Positions 25,664 through 36,413 are shown, counted from the first letter of the stretch. The stretch: 64,000 nt of DNA from Bacillota bacterium (GCA_023453795.1 JAEXSP010000016.1:1-64000), one strand, 5' to 3'. Translations and numbers: made by a program. The notes: generated from the letters alone by a model not told the origin.

Positions 25664-28600
25664 ATGAGCAAACGTTACTTTGAATTCAATCAAGGCACAT
25701 CTGACAAGTTTTGGGAGATCGAATTTTCAGAATTGAGTTTTAAAGTCAGGTGGGGACGCTGCGGAACAGCAGGACAATCAAAGGAAAAAAGCTTTGAATC
25801 CGAGGCTGAGACAGTAAAAAAAGGCGAACAGCTCATAAAGGAAAAGCTTAAAGAGGGATATCTGGAAATTACCGCCGGTAATAGTGGTTCGGAACAGCAG
25901 GACTCAGAGGCTTCAACCAAAGTATCTGCTCCAAAGGCTGTAAATAAGGCTAAAACAGCACCTGAATCCTCAAATCTATCTCAGGCAGCTTCAGCAAAAT
26001 CAGAGTCATCGAAGGTTTCTGCTGTAGCTGAGCCTTCTTCGGAAGAGGTGAAACCATCAGTTTCAAAAGACACGGAAATCCTGCCCTGCGAGAGAACTCT
26101 CGGGTTGACAGATAAGGAACTGCGTTGGGCGCCGTGGCGTAATATCCCGCCTCTACCCAAACAGGAGCCGCAGCCGTTTGACAAGGAAGATGCGCTGAAA
26201 AGGCTAAAAGCGCTCAAACTAGGGTCGTATGGCTGGGATCCAAACTGGTCAGGTGTTAAACTGCCCTTATACATGAGCAGGATTGAGGCGCATTTTTGGG
26301 TGGAGGCAATGGCGAATATTTTCAGAAGTACAGAACCAGATGCAGTACAAAAGTTGGTTAACCGTATGGAAGGTTTTCAACCGACAGGGGATTTTAGCTT
26401 TGAAACAGCTATTTCTCTATTTAATGGAAAGCAATCGCTTGTGATTTCTCCTGATGTAGTTCTGCCTCTCTTTTACCTACTAGAAATAGAGGAACTGTGC
26501 GAATTTATAATGACCATTAAATGTAATCCTACTGTGAATGGAAACGTAAACAAACTGATGGTTGAAAAATTCAGACTTGTTTTGCCGTACATTACTACTG
26601 AACAATTAGAGAGGTGCCGTACTTTACTACGCCCCAAGCTTGATAAAAAAGAATGGCCGGATAGTTTTAGCGTTGTTGATGAAGAATTTTTACTTGCAGC
26701 CTTTATAGGAATGCATGAGGAACTGCTTGAGGTGGTTGAGTCCTGGCCTGATGACTTGTGTAATATAAAATATAACACCTGGCAGCAGCAACAAGTGATC
26801 TTCGCGTTAAGAGATCCTTCGCTTATTAACCTGCATATAAGACGCCTGAAAGTTATACCCTATGAACCTGAACATATAAAAGCCTGGCTGGCAAGCACTG
26901 AATTTTCCAATCTTGATATAATAGTCTCAGCTATAAACATGGAGACCAACAAGGGAGTTGCTGAATCAATGGTCAAGGCATTTTCGTGTGCGAAATCGCC
27001 AGAGACAGCAGTGGCAATGCTTGAGATTTATCTGGGCTCCAAAGCTTCGCGTTTAGCCAAGGAATGGATAGAACGCAACAAGTATACTGCAATTGAAGGC
27101 TTTGCAACAATTGCAGGTGGAAGCGGAAAAATAACGGAAGCAGCTCTTGATATGCTTCGAATGTTCCAGACACAAGGACTAGGTGATATTATTGCCAAAG
27201 TATCGGAAAGCCTTCCAGAAGCAACACGGGAAAGAATACGCATCGAGGTTCTGGGAAATGAAGCTCTTTCTGTACCTTTGCTGGATGAAGTGACAACCCC
27301 GAAAAGAATTTCATCACTTCTTTCGGAGTATCCCTCCAAGGCAAAACGGCCTCTATGGCTCAACATTGAAGAACTTCCTCCCATATTGGTAAATAAGTGC
27401 CGTTTTACCACTGAACAAACTACAAGGGTACTTTTATATCTTATTGCTCCATCAGAAAAGACGCTTGAGCTTGTAGATGAAATCAAAAAAGAGGGTGACC
27501 CGATATTTTTTGAAAACTTCGGCTGGAAGCTGTTTGAACTTTGGTTGGGGGCGGGTGCACCGAGTAAAGAAAAATGGGCTTTTGAAGCGCTTGGCTATAC
27601 CGGTGGAGACCGTACTGCACTTAAACTTTCACCCATGATTCGTGTTTGGCCGGGTGAAGCACAGCATAAAAGAGCTGTGGCCGGTCTTGATATACTGCGT
27701 GTTATTGGCACTGATACAGCGCTTATGCAGCTTAACGGAATAGCACAAAAGGTTCCGTTTAAAGCGCTTAAGGAGCGTGCAAACGAATGTATGGATGAAA
27801 TTGCCAGGGACAAGGGCTTGACAAAAGCTGAGCTTGAGGATCGTATTGTACCTGATTGCGGATTAGATGAAAAAGGGAGATTTGAATTTGATTTCGGAAC
27901 ACGTAAATTTACCTTTGCCCTGAGTTCTGATATGAAACCAATGGTTCGCGACGAGGATGGAAAGCTGCGTGATGACCTGCCGAAACCAAACTCAAAGGAC
28001 GATCAGGAAAAAGCAGCAGCTTCTGTAGCTACATGGAAGCTTTTGAAGAAGCAGATCAGAGAAGTAGCGAAAATACAGGCGGGCAGGCTTGAACAGGCAA
28101 TGATTATCGGAAGACGCTGGACCCGTGAACAGTTTGAATTGCTGCTGGTAAGGCATCCTCTAATGGTACATCTTGCACGTATGCTTGTATGGGCAGGATA
28201 TACCAAAGAAGGTGCTTTCATCAAGACCTTCAGGGTAAACGAGGAAGGTAGCTATGCCGACGAAAGCGATTCTGCAGTTAACTTGGAAGAGTGTGACAGA
28301 ATCGGTATTATTCATCCCCTGAACTTGACCCATGAAAGTGCTGCTACATGGGGAGAACTGTTTAGCGATTATGAAATTCTTCCGCCGTTCCCACAGTTGG
28401 GAAGGGCTGTATATACGCTTGATGATGCAGAATTGAAATGCGATACTATTACAAGGTTTGACGGTATGGAATTCCCGGCTCCTACGTTGGTATTTACTTT
28501 GGAGAAATTCGGATGGGAGAGAGGGACAGCTATGGATGGTGGGTGCTTTGAAGAGCATTCGAAACAGTTCCCAGCTGCAGGTGTCACTATTGTGTTAACC

Positions 28601-28798
28601 TACAACGGATATGTAGGAATGGGATGGATTGATCCGAGTGAGCAACTTGAAATCACAAATATCTACTTTGTTAATGGATTACGCGAGCCGACATGTTATG
28701 CAGGTAAGGAAGACAAGCTTGCACTGGAAAAGGTAGACAAGGTTGTAATCAGTGAAGTTCTGCATGATTTGTCTTCTTTAGCTGCAAAGGCAATATAG
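25664..28798 (+). CDS. WGR-DUF4132 protein, tandem copy 1
   Basis: ATG with SD AGGGGAC gives 1044 aa. The N-terminal 65 residues are a WGR domain (FKVRWGRCGTAGQSKEKSF). A Ser/Ala/Lys-rich linker (about 75-140) follows, then a helical middle region with repeat-like character (about 150-650), and the DUF4132 block in the C-terminal third (about 700-930; GRRWTREQFELLLVRHPLM, then FSDYEILPPFPQLGR). The C-terminus ends in VDKVVISEVLHDLSSLA. E. coli YehI (MolR-like) has this architecture. WGR domains bind nucleic acids or partner domains in PARPs; the function of DUF4132 is unknown. It is the first of three paralogs heading the MoxR/VWA operon. Confidence 0.85.
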   Translation: MSKRYFEFNQGTSDKFWEIEFSELSFKVRWGRCGTAGQSKEKSFESEAETVKKGEQLIKEKLKEGYLEITAGNSGSEQQDSEASTKVSAPKAVNKAKTAPESSNLSQAASAKSESSKVSAVAEPSSEEVKPSVSKDTEILPCERTLGLTDKELRWAPWRNIPPLPKQEPQPFDKEDALKRLKALKLGSYGWDPNWSGVKLPLYMSRIEAHFWVEAMANIFRSTEPDAVQKLVNRMEGFQPTGDFSFETAISLFNGKQSLVISPDVVLPLFYLLEIEELCEFIMTIKCNPTVNGNVNKLMVEKFRLVLPYITTEQLERCRTLLRPKLDKKEWPDSFSVVDEEFLLAAFIGMHEELLEVVESWPDDLCNIKYNTWQQQQVIFALRDPSLINLHIRRLKVIPYEPEHIKAWLASTEFSNLDIIVSAINMETNKGVAESMVKAFSCAKSPETAVAMLEIYLGSKASRLAKEWIERNKYTAIEGFATIAGGSGKITEAALDMLRMFQTQGLGDIIAKVSESLPEATRERIRIEVLGNEALSVPLLDEVTTPKRISSLLSEYPSKAKRPLWLNIEELPPILVNKCRFTTEQTTRVLLYLIAPSEKTLELVDEIKKEGDPIFFENFGWKLFELWLGAGAPSKEKWAFEALGYTGGDRTALKLSPMIRVWPGEAQHKRAVAGLDILRVIGTDTALMQLNGIAQKVPFKALKERANECMDEIARDKGLTKAELEDRIVPDCGLDEKGRFEFDFGTRKFTFALSSDMKPMVRDEDGKLRDDLPKPNSKDDQEKAAASVATWKLLKKQIREVAKIQAGRLEQAMIIGRRWTREQFELLLVRHPLMVHLARMLVWAGYTKEGAFIKTFRVNEEGSYADESDSAVNLEECDRIGIIHPLNLTHESAATWGELFSDYEILPPFPQLGRAVYTLDDAELKCDTITRFDGMEFPAPTLVFTLEKFGWERGTAMDGGCFEEHSKQFPAAGVTIVLTYNGYVGMGWIDPSEQLEITNIYFVNGLREPTCYAGKEDKLALEKVDKVVISEVLHDLSSLAAKAI

Positions 28799-28802
28799 CC
28801 AT

Positions 28803-28892
28803 AAAAGGACTAAAAATCGAGATTAAACCGGTCCGGAATTGGATAACTAAAATTAATAAAAGAACACATAAACTTCGTAAGGGGACGAAATT
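28803..28892 (+). repeat. Duplicated intergenic spacer (copy A)
   Basis: The spacer before WGR copy 2 shares GGACTAAAAATCGAGATTAAACC and, near the SD, AAGAACACATAAACTTCGT with the spacer before copy 3 (32031-32109). The spacers were duplicated together with the genes. Confidence 0.85.
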
Positions 28893-31800
28893 ATGAGCAA
28901 ACGATACTTTGAATTCAATCAAGGCACATCCAACAAGTTCTGGGAGATTGAACTATCAGAATTGAGTTTTACAGTTAGATGGGGGCGCTGCGGAACAGCA
29001 GGTCAGTCAAAGGAAAAAAGCTTTGAAACGGAAGCTGAGACTGTAAAAAAAGGTGAACAACTAATAAGGGAAAAGCTTAAGGAAGGATATCTCGAGATTA
29101 CTGATAATGGTTCAGTACAGCAGTCAGCAGTTGCTCCAGTAAAAGTATCTGCTCCAAAGGCTGAAAAAAAGGCTAAAACAGCATCTGAATCCTCAAGCTT
29201 ATCTCAGGCAGCTTCAGCAAAATTAGAGTCATCAAAGGCAATTGAGCCTTCTTCGGTAGAGGTGAAACCATCAGTTTTAAAAAACACGGAAATCCTGCCC
29301 TGCGAGAGAACTCTCGGATTAACAGATGAAGAACTCCGTTGGGCCCCGTGGCGTAATATCCCGCCTCTGCCTAAACAGGAGCCGCAGCCATTTAACAGGG
29401 ATGAAGCACTGGAAAAGCTTAATGAGGTCGATTTGGGACCTTATGGCTGGGATGCAGACTGGTCAGGTGTCAGACTTCCAATGTATATGAGCCGCGTCGA
29501 AGCACATTTCTGGGCGGAAGCTATGACAAACCTGCATAGAGGCAATGGTAACAGAGAACAATGGATTCAAAATATGATCGACCATATGAAAAACTTTCAG
29601 CCTACCGGAGATATCAGCATTGACACAGCTATTTCCATGTTTAAAAGCGAAAGGGAACAGCTAGTATCATCAGCCATTGTTCTTCCACTATTTTACCTGC
29701 TGGAAATAGAACAGCTCTGTGAATTAATTACAACACCATTGAAAAAGGATTATTACGATAGATGGGAAGAAAACGATGGGCTTGCAGATGGTTTTAGGCT
29801 GCTTGTGCTGCCACTTCTTACATCGGAGCAATTAGACCGGAGCCGTGCTTTTATGCGTTCCAAAGTAGAAAGAAAAGCATGGCCCGATAGTTTTCATCCT
29901 GTTCCGGCAGCATTTTTACTTGCTTCCACACTGGGAATGCATGAGGAACTGCTTGAAGTGGTTGAATCCTGGCCTGATGACTTTTGCGACGGGTATTATT
30001 ACAGCCAGCAGCAGCAGGAAGTGATCTTCGGCTTAAGGGATCCTTTGCTTGTTAACCTTCATATGAGACGACTTAAAATTGAACCTAATAAACCTGAATA
30101 TATTAAAGCCTGGCTGGCGCACACAGAGTTTTCCAACCTTGATTTGATCGTCTCATCAATAAACAAAAGGACCAATAAGGAAGAAGCGGAAAATCTGGTC
30201 AAGGCATTTTTATGTGTGAAATCACCTGAGGCGGCAGTAGCTATGCTGGAGATTTATCTTGGGTCCAAAGCACCGCGTTTAGCCAAGGAATGGATAGAAC
30301 TCAACAAGTATTATGCAATTGAAGGCTTTTCGACAATTGCAGGGGGAAGCGGAAAGTTAGCAGAAGCTGCTCTTGACATGCTTCGAACGTTCCAGGCGCA
30401 AGGTCTGAAGGATACCATTGCCAAAGTATCGGAAAGCCTTCCGGAAGCAACCAGGGAAAGGATACGCAGCGAAGTTCTTGAAAACGAAGCTCTTTCTGCA
30501 CCCTTGCTGGACGAAGCAGCAACGCCGGAAAGGCTTGCATCACTTCTTTCTGAGTGCCCCTCCAAGGCAAAAAAGCCTCTATGGCTTAATATTGAAGAGC
30601 TTCCACCGATACTGGTGAAAAAATGCCGTTTAACCCCTGAGCAAACCACAAGGGTACTTTTGCATCTTATTGCTCCATCAGAAAAGACTCTTGAGCTTAT
30701 AAATGAAATTAAAACAGAAGGTGATCCTACGTCACTTGAAAACTTTGGATGGAAGCTCTTTCAGCTTTGGCTGGGAGTGGGTGCACCGAGTAAAGAAAAA
30801 TGGGCTTTTGCAGCACTCGGCTATACCGGCGGTGACCGTACCGCACTTAAGCTTTCACCCATGATTCGTCTCTGGCCGGGTGAAGCGCAGCATCAAAGAG
30901 CTGTGGCCGGTCTTGATATCCTGCGTGTTATTGGCACCGATACTGCACTCATGCAGCTTAACGGAATAGCACAAAAGGTTCCGTTTAAAGCACTTAAACA
31001 GCGTGCAAATCAATGTATGGATGCAATAGCCAGAGACAAGGGCTTAACAAAAGCAGAGCTTGAAGACCGTATTGTACCGGACTGCGGACTGGACGAAAAA
31101 GGAAGCTTCGAATTTGATTTCGGAACACGTAAATTTACCTTTGCTCTGAATTCTGAAATGAAACCAATGGTTCGCGATGAGGATGGAAAACTGCGTGATG
31201 ATCTGCCGAAACCGAACTCAAAGGACGACCAGGAAAAAGCAGCAGCTTCGGTAGCTGCCTGGAAGCTTATGAAGAAGCAGATCAAAGAAGTAGCGAAAAT
31301 CCAGGCAGGCAGGCTTGAACAGGCAATGATCATAGGAAGACGCTGGAACCGTGAACAATTTGAATTGCTGCTGGTAAAGCATCCTCTTATGGCACATCTT
31401 TCCCGTATGCTTTTATGGGCAGGTTATACCAAAGAGGGTACTTTTATCAAGACCTTCCGGGTAACCGAAGAAGGTGATTATTCCGATGAAACGGATTCTG
31501 CGGTTAGCTTGGAGGAATGTGACAGAATCGGCATTATTCATCCCCTGAACTTAACTCGTGAAAGTGCGGCTGCATGGGGAGAACTGTTCAGTGATTATGA
31601 AATAATTCCGCCTTTCCCACAGTTGGGCAGGGCCGTTTATACCCTTGATGCCGAGGAATTGAAAGGCGACTCGCTTACAAGATTTATCGGAATGAAATTT
31701 CCGGCCCCCACGCTGGTATTTACTCTTGAGAAATTCGGATGGGAGAGAGGAACCCCTATGGACGCAGGGTGCTTTGACGAGCTTTCGAAACAGTTCCCGG

Positions 31801-32024
31801 CTGCAGGTGTTACAATTGTGTTAACCTATGACGGAAATGTAGGTATGGGATATATTGATCCGGGAGAGGAACTTGAAATTACAGAAGTTTACTTTGTTAA
31901 GGGATTACGCGAGCCGACAGGTTATGCCAGAAAGGAGAACAAGCTTGTGCTGGAAAAGGCTGACAAGGTTGTAATCAGTGAAGTTCTGCATGATTTGTCT
32001 TCTTTAGCTGCTAAGGCAATATAA
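28893..32024 (+). CDS. WGR-DUF4132 protein, tandem copy 2
   Basis: The 1043-aa paralog of the preceding gene has the same order of WGR (1-65), low-complexity linker (about 75-135), helical middle and DUF4132. Starting 94 nt after copy 1, it is preceded by SD AAGGGGAC. The WGR and the region from about 650 onward are nearly identical to the neighbours, while residues about 165-400 differ strongly (for example YDRWEENDGLADGF has no counterpart in copy 1). That pattern suggests that the middle carries the specificity of each copy. It belongs to the same transcription unit. Confidence 0.85.
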   Translation: MSKRYFEFNQGTSNKFWEIELSELSFTVRWGRCGTAGQSKEKSFETEAETVKKGEQLIREKLKEGYLEITDNGSVQQSAVAPVKVSAPKAEKKAKTASESSSLSQAASAKLESSKAIEPSSVEVKPSVLKNTEILPCERTLGLTDEELRWAPWRNIPPLPKQEPQPFNRDEALEKLNEVDLGPYGWDADWSGVRLPMYMSRVEAHFWAEAMTNLHRGNGNREQWIQNMIDHMKNFQPTGDISIDTAISMFKSEREQLVSSAIVLPLFYLLEIEQLCELITTPLKKDYYDRWEENDGLADGFRLLVLPLLTSEQLDRSRAFMRSKVERKAWPDSFHPVPAAFLLASTLGMHEELLEVVESWPDDFCDGYYYSQQQQEVIFGLRDPLLVNLHMRRLKIEPNKPEYIKAWLAHTEFSNLDLIVSSINKRTNKEEAENLVKAFLCVKSPEAAVAMLEIYLGSKAPRLAKEWIELNKYYAIEGFSTIAGGSGKLAEAALDMLRTFQAQGLKDTIAKVSESLPEATRERIRSEVLENEALSAPLLDEAATPERLASLLSECPSKAKKPLWLNIEELPPILVKKCRLTPEQTTRVLLHLIAPSEKTLELINEIKTEGDPTSLENFGWKLFQLWLGVGAPSKEKWAFAALGYTGGDRTALKLSPMIRLWPGEAQHQRAVAGLDILRVIGTDTALMQLNGIAQKVPFKALKQRANQCMDAIARDKGLTKAELEDRIVPDCGLDEKGSFEFDFGTRKFTFALNSEMKPMVRDEDGKLRDDLPKPNSKDDQEKAAASVAAWKLMKKQIKEVAKIQAGRLEQAMIIGRRWNREQFELLLVKHPLMAHLSRMLLWAGYTKEGTFIKTFRVTEEGDYSDETDSAVSLEECDRIGIIHPLNLTRESAAAWGELFSDYEIIPPFPQLGRAVYTLDAEELKGDSLTRFIGMKFPAPTLVFTLEKFGWERGTPMDAGCFDELSKQFPAAGVTIVLTYDGNVGMGYIDPGEELEITEVYFVKGLREPTGYARKENKLVLEKADKVVISEVLHDLSSLAAKAI

Positions 32025-32030
32025 GTCGTA

Positions 32031-32109
32031 TAAGGACTAAAAATCGAGATTAAACCGATCCGGAATTGATTAATAAAAGAACACATAAACTTCGTAAGGG
32101 GACGAAATT
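32031..32109 (+). repeat. Duplicated intergenic spacer (copy B)
   Basis: Near-copy of 28803-28892 with a short deletion in the middle. The spacer end and the first 80 or so coding bases of copies 2 and 3 are identical without interruption. Confidence 0.85.
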
Positions 32110-35100
32110 ATGAGCAAACGATACTTTGAATTCAATCAAGGCACATCCAACAAGTTCTGGGAGATTGAACTATCAGAATTGAGTTTTACAGTCAGGTGGG
32201 GACGCTGCGGAACAGCTGGTCAATCAAAGGAAAAAAACTTTGAAACAGAAGCTGAAACGTTAAAAAAAGGTGAACAACTAATTAGGGAAAAGCTTAAGGA
32301 AGGATACATTGAGATTACTGATAATGGTTCAGTACAGCAGTCAGTTGCTCCAGCAAAAGTATCCGCTCCAAAAGCTGTAAAAGCTGTAAAAACGGCATCG
32401 GAAACTACAAATTTATCAGCAAAATCAGTGTCAACACAGGTTTCCGATGCAATTGAGCCTTCTTCAAAAGAGGTTTCAAAAGACACGGAAATCCAGCCAA
32501 CCGAGAGGACCCTTGGATTAACAGACGATGAAATGCGTTGGGCGACATGGCGTAATATCCCGCCTCTGTCCAAACAGGAGCCGCAGCCGTTTAACAAGGA
32601 AGAGGCACTGAAAAAGCTTAAAGCAGTCAGGTGCTTGTATTATGGTTATGGTTATCATTCGGACTGGTCGGGTGCTAAGCTTCCAATCTATATGAGCCGT
32701 ATCGAGGCACATTTTTGGATGGAAGCGATGGTCAATTTTGAAAAAGACTACAACTCTTCTGAGAAACAATGTATGCTGAAGCTTATTGATCATATGAAGA
32801 ACTTTGAGCCAACAGGGGAGGTAAGCCTTAAAACTGCTATTTCCTCTTTTGCGGGTAGTTTTAGTAAATTAAGTACACCAGACATTGTTCTGCCCCTCTT
32901 TTATCTTCTGGACATCGAAGAACTTTTAAAATTTATGACAACACCTGTGGGAAAAGATTATAATGGAAAGCCAATGGAGTACAATAATTTTTCCGGCAGT
33001 TTCAGGCGGTTTGTGCTTCCACTCCTTACAGCAGAACAATTGGAGCAGTGCCGCACTTTTTTGCGCCCTAAAATTGTAAAAAAAGCTTGGCCGAGTGAAT
33101 TTGGATGGATACCTATAGGGTTTTTACTTGCTTCTGCAGTCGGAATGCAAGAAGAAATGCTGGAGGTAGTTGAAGCTTGGCCTGATGACTTATGTGCTGA
33201 GTGTTATCAACCTCAGCAGCAGGAAGTAATATTTGGATTAAACGATCCTTCCCTTGTAAATAAGCATATCAGAAGGCTAAAGCTTTCACTATATAAGCCC
33301 CAATATATTAAAGCCTGGCTGGCACATACGGAATTTTCCAACCTTGATTTGATCGTTTCAACAATAAACAAAACTACAAATAAGGAAGAAGCAGAACAGC
33401 TGGTCAAGGCATTTTCGTGCGTGAAATCGCCTGAGGGGGCAGTGGCTATGCTTGAGATTTATCTGGGATCTAAAGCTCCGCGTTTAGCTAAGGAATGGAT
33501 AGAACTCAACAAGTATCATGCAATTGAAGGCTTTACAGCGATTGCAGGCGGAACCGGAAGGACAACAGAGACGGCTCTTGACATGCTTTGCTCGTTTCAG
33601 GAACAAGGACTGAAGAATACCATATCCAAAATGTCTGAAACCTTACCTGAAGCAACCAAGGAAAGGATACGCAGCGAAGTTCTTGAAAACGAGGCACTTT
33701 CTGCCCCTTTACTGGATGAAGCGGCAACCCCGAAAGGACTTGCATTACTTATTCAGGAACATTCATCCACAGCAAAACTGCCTTTATGGCTTACCATAGA
33801 AGAGCTTCCGCCTATATTGGTGAAAAAGTGCCGTTTAACCTGTGAACAAACTTCAAAGGTACTTCTGCATCTTACTGCTCCAACTGATAAGACACTTCAA
33901 TTAATGAGCGAGATTAAAAGGGAAGGTGACCCTGCATCACTTGAAAAATTCGGCTGGAAGCTTTTTGAGCTTTGGATGGGGACGGGTGCACCGAGTAAAG
34001 AAAAATGGGCGTTTGCAGCACTTGGCTATACCGGGGGAGACCGTACTGCACTTAAGCTTTCACCTATGATTCGTGTCTGGCCAGGAGAAGCACAGCATCA
34101 AAGAGCTGTGGCCGGTCTCGAAGTACTACGTCTTATTGGAACCGATACCGCACTCATGCAGCTTAACGGGATAGCACAAAAGGTTCCGTTTAAAGCACTT
34201 AAGCAGCGTGCAAACGAATGTATGGATGCAATTGCCAGGGACAAGGGCTTGACAAAAGCTGAGCTTGAAGACCGTATTGTACCAGACTGCGGACTGGACG
34301 AAAAAGGGAGATTTGAATTTGATTTCGGAACACGTAAATTTACCTTTGCTCTGAATTCTGAAATGAAACCAATGGTTCGCGATGAGGATGGAAAGCTGCG
34401 TGATGAGCTGCCGAAACCGAACTCAAAGGACGACCAGGAAAAAGCAGCTGCTTCGGTAGCTGCCTGGAAGCTTATGAAGAAGCAGATCAGAGAAGTTGCG
34501 AAGATCCAGGCAGGCAGGCTTGAACAGGCCATGATTATCGGAAGACGCTGGAACCGTGAACAGTTTGAATTGCTGCTGGTAAGGCATCCTCTTATGGTCC
34601 ATCTTTCCCGTATGCTTTTATGGGCAGGTTATACCAAAGAGGGTACTTTCATCAAGACCTTCCGGGTAACCGAAGAAGGTGACTACTCCGATGAAACCGA
34701 TTCTGCAGTTAACTTGGAGGAATGTGACATAATCGGCATTATTCATCCCCTGAACTTAACTCGTGAAAGTGCAGCTGCATGGGGAGAACTGTTCAGTGAT
34801 TATGAAATAATTCCACCTTTCCCTCAGTTGGGAAGGGCTGTTTATACCCTTGATGAAACGGAATTGAAAGGCGACTCGCTTACAAGATTTATCGGAATGA
34901 AATTGCCGGCTCCCACGCTGGTATTTACTCTTGAGAAATTCGGATGGGAGAGAGGAACCCCTATGGATGCAGGGTGTTTTGACGAGCATTCCAAACAGTT
35001 TCCGGCTGCCGATGTTACAATTGTGTTAACCTATGACGGAACTGCAGCAATGGGATATATTGATCCAAATGAGGATCTTGATGTTACAGGTGTTTACTTT

Positions 35101-35229
35101 GTTAAGGGATTACGCGAGCCGACAGGTTATGCCAGCAAGGAGAACAAGCTTGTACTGGAAAAGGTAGACAAGGTTGTAATCAGCGAAGTTCTGCATGATT
35201 TGTCTTTATTGGCTGCCAAGGCAAAATAG
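32110..35229 (+). CDS. WGR-DUF4132 protein, tandem copy 3
   Basis: The third paralog (1039 aa) starts at ATG with SD AAGGGGAC. Its opening DNA is identical to copy 2 for more than 100 bp including the upstream spacer. The linker is shorter, and residues about 165-390 are again divergent (YYGYGYHSDWSG and a different 240-330 segment). The DUF4132 C-terminal part is highly conserved with the other two. It ends 59 nt before the MoxR gene, so this copy is the one most closely linked to the ATPase. Function is unknown; it probably works with the ATPase/VWA proteins. Confidence 0.85.
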   Translation: MSKRYFEFNQGTSNKFWEIELSELSFTVRWGRCGTAGQSKEKNFETEAETLKKGEQLIREKLKEGYIEITDNGSVQQSVAPAKVSAPKAVKAVKTASETTNLSAKSVSTQVSDAIEPSSKEVSKDTEIQPTERTLGLTDDEMRWATWRNIPPLSKQEPQPFNKEEALKKLKAVRCLYYGYGYHSDWSGAKLPIYMSRIEAHFWMEAMVNFEKDYNSSEKQCMLKLIDHMKNFEPTGEVSLKTAISSFAGSFSKLSTPDIVLPLFYLLDIEELLKFMTTPVGKDYNGKPMEYNNFSGSFRRFVLPLLTAEQLEQCRTFLRPKIVKKAWPSEFGWIPIGFLLASAVGMQEEMLEVVEAWPDDLCAECYQPQQQEVIFGLNDPSLVNKHIRRLKLSLYKPQYIKAWLAHTEFSNLDLIVSTINKTTNKEEAEQLVKAFSCVKSPEGAVAMLEIYLGSKAPRLAKEWIELNKYHAIEGFTAIAGGTGRTTETALDMLCSFQEQGLKNTISKMSETLPEATKERIRSEVLENEALSAPLLDEAATPKGLALLIQEHSSTAKLPLWLTIEELPPILVKKCRLTCEQTSKVLLHLTAPTDKTLQLMSEIKREGDPASLEKFGWKLFELWMGTGAPSKEKWAFAALGYTGGDRTALKLSPMIRVWPGEAQHQRAVAGLEVLRLIGTDTALMQLNGIAQKVPFKALKQRANECMDAIARDKGLTKAELEDRIVPDCGLDEKGRFEFDFGTRKFTFALNSEMKPMVRDEDGKLRDELPKPNSKDDQEKAAASVAAWKLMKKQIREVAKIQAGRLEQAMIIGRRWNREQFELLLVRHPLMVHLSRMLLWAGYTKEGTFIKTFRVTEEGDYSDETDSAVNLEECDIIGIIHPLNLTRESAAAWGELFSDYEIIPPFPQLGRAVYTLDETELKGDSLTRFIGMKLPAPTLVFTLEKFGWERGTPMDAGCFDEHSKQFPAADVTIVLTYDGTAAMGYIDPNEDLDVTGVYFVKGLREPTGYASKENKLVLEKVDKVVISEVLHDLSLLAAKAK

Positions 35230-35288
35230 CCATGCATGTTTTTACTGAAGGTGAAGAAAGACTCTAACTTAGGTATTGGAGGAATATT

Positions 35289-36413
35289 ATGTCCAAAAAA
35301 ACCAATCAGGAATCGGAAAATAAAAATAAAAATTTACAACGTCCACCCGCAGAACTATTATATGCCGATGATCTTGCTGCTTTGCAGGAACGTGACAAAG
35401 ATATTCCCAAGCCGCCAGGATGGCTTTTGTCACCACGGGCTGTGCTGGATTTTATACTTGGAGATGCAAAGGGAAAAATAGAACCTAAATTTGTCGGCCG
35501 CAGGTCATTTATAGAGTGCTGCATTGTGGCACTGGCTACCAACCGGGGACTCATGTTGATTGGAGATCCAGGCACTGCAAAGAGCTACCTGAGTGAACTC
35601 CTTGCTGCCGCAATTTCAGGTGATTCCACTCTGACAATACAGGGGAGTGCGGGAACTACCGAAGACCAGATAAGGTATTCGTGGAATTATGCACTCTTAC
35701 TTTCAGAAGGGCCCTCGGAACGTGCTTTGGTTGCGGCACCGCTGCATAAGGGTATGAGTGAGGGAAAACTGGTGCGCTTTGAAGAACTGTCAAGATGTCC
35801 GATCGAAATACAGGACTCTCTGTTATCGGTGCTAAGTGACAGAGTGCTTCATATTCCTGAGCTTAAGAGTGAAAATAATGTACTCTTTGCACGTCAGGGC
35901 TTCAATGTAATAGCTACATCAAATACACGCGACAGGGGCGTTAATGAGATGAGTGCTGCACTCAAACGCCGTTTTAACTTTGAAACCGTACAGCCGATAC
36001 CTGATCTTAAGGAGGAGTTTGAGCTTGTACAGAGAGAGACCGACAAAATGCTAAAACGTGCAGGGGTTAGCATTACTCTGCCACCCGATAAAACAGAGGT
36101 TCTTGTTACTGCTTTTCATGAGCTTAGAAATGCACAAAGCTGTGAAGGAAAGTCTATGGAGCCCATAAGCTCAGTAATGAGTACAGCTGAGGCAATATCG
36201 GTGGGTTATGCTGCTGCTATGCATGCTTTTTACTATGATGACGGAGTCGTCCGGGCGGAGCATCTTGTTACAAATATGCTTGGATCCGCATTAAAAGACT
36301 CCAATGACGATGTCAAAAAACTTCGCCATTACTTTGAACATGTAGTTGCAAACCGCTCAGGAAGCCATTGGAAGGAGTTCTATGCAGCACGGCGGTGTAT
36401 TGATGGAAGATAA
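35289..36413 (+). CDS. yehL: MoxR-family AAA+ ATPase (YehL-like)
   Basis: The ATG lies about 9 nt after a GGAGG in the spacer. The 374-aa protein has Walker A GDPGTAKS near residues 92-99 and a Walker B-like LVRFEEL (Glu where Asp is usual). Sensor 1 is TSNTRD, and the likely arginine finger is in LKRRF. An N-terminal charged extension (1-45) precedes the AAA core, and a helical lid domain follows. MoxR ATPases act as chaperones or remodelers with VWA-domain partners, and a VWA gene lies two genes downstream. The next gene overlaps its end by 32 bp. The symbol rests on shared gene order with E. coli yehI-L-M-P-Q. Confidence 0.88.
   Translation: MSKKTNQESENKNKNLQRPPAELLYADDLAALQERDKDIPKPPGWLLSPRAVLDFILGDAKGKIEPKFVGRRSFIECCIVALATNRGLMLIGDPGTAKSYLSELLAAAISGDSTLTIQGSAGTTEDQIRYSWNYALLLSEGPSERALVAAPLHKGMSEGKLVRFEELSRCPIEIQDSLLSVLSDRVLHIPELKSENNVLFARQGFNVIATSNTRDRGVNEMSAALKRRFNFETVQPIPDLKEEFELVQRETDKMLKRAGVSITLPPDKTEVLVTAFHELRNAQSCEGKSMEPISSVMSTAEAISVGYAAAMHAFYYDDGVVRAEHLVTNMLGSALKDSNDDVKKLRHYFEHVVANRSGSHWKEFYAARRCIDGR

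Noticed and set aside
36346..36381. Longer start of the DUF5682 gene
   Set aside because: The in-frame start at 36346 has no SD, while 36382 has GGAAGGAG.
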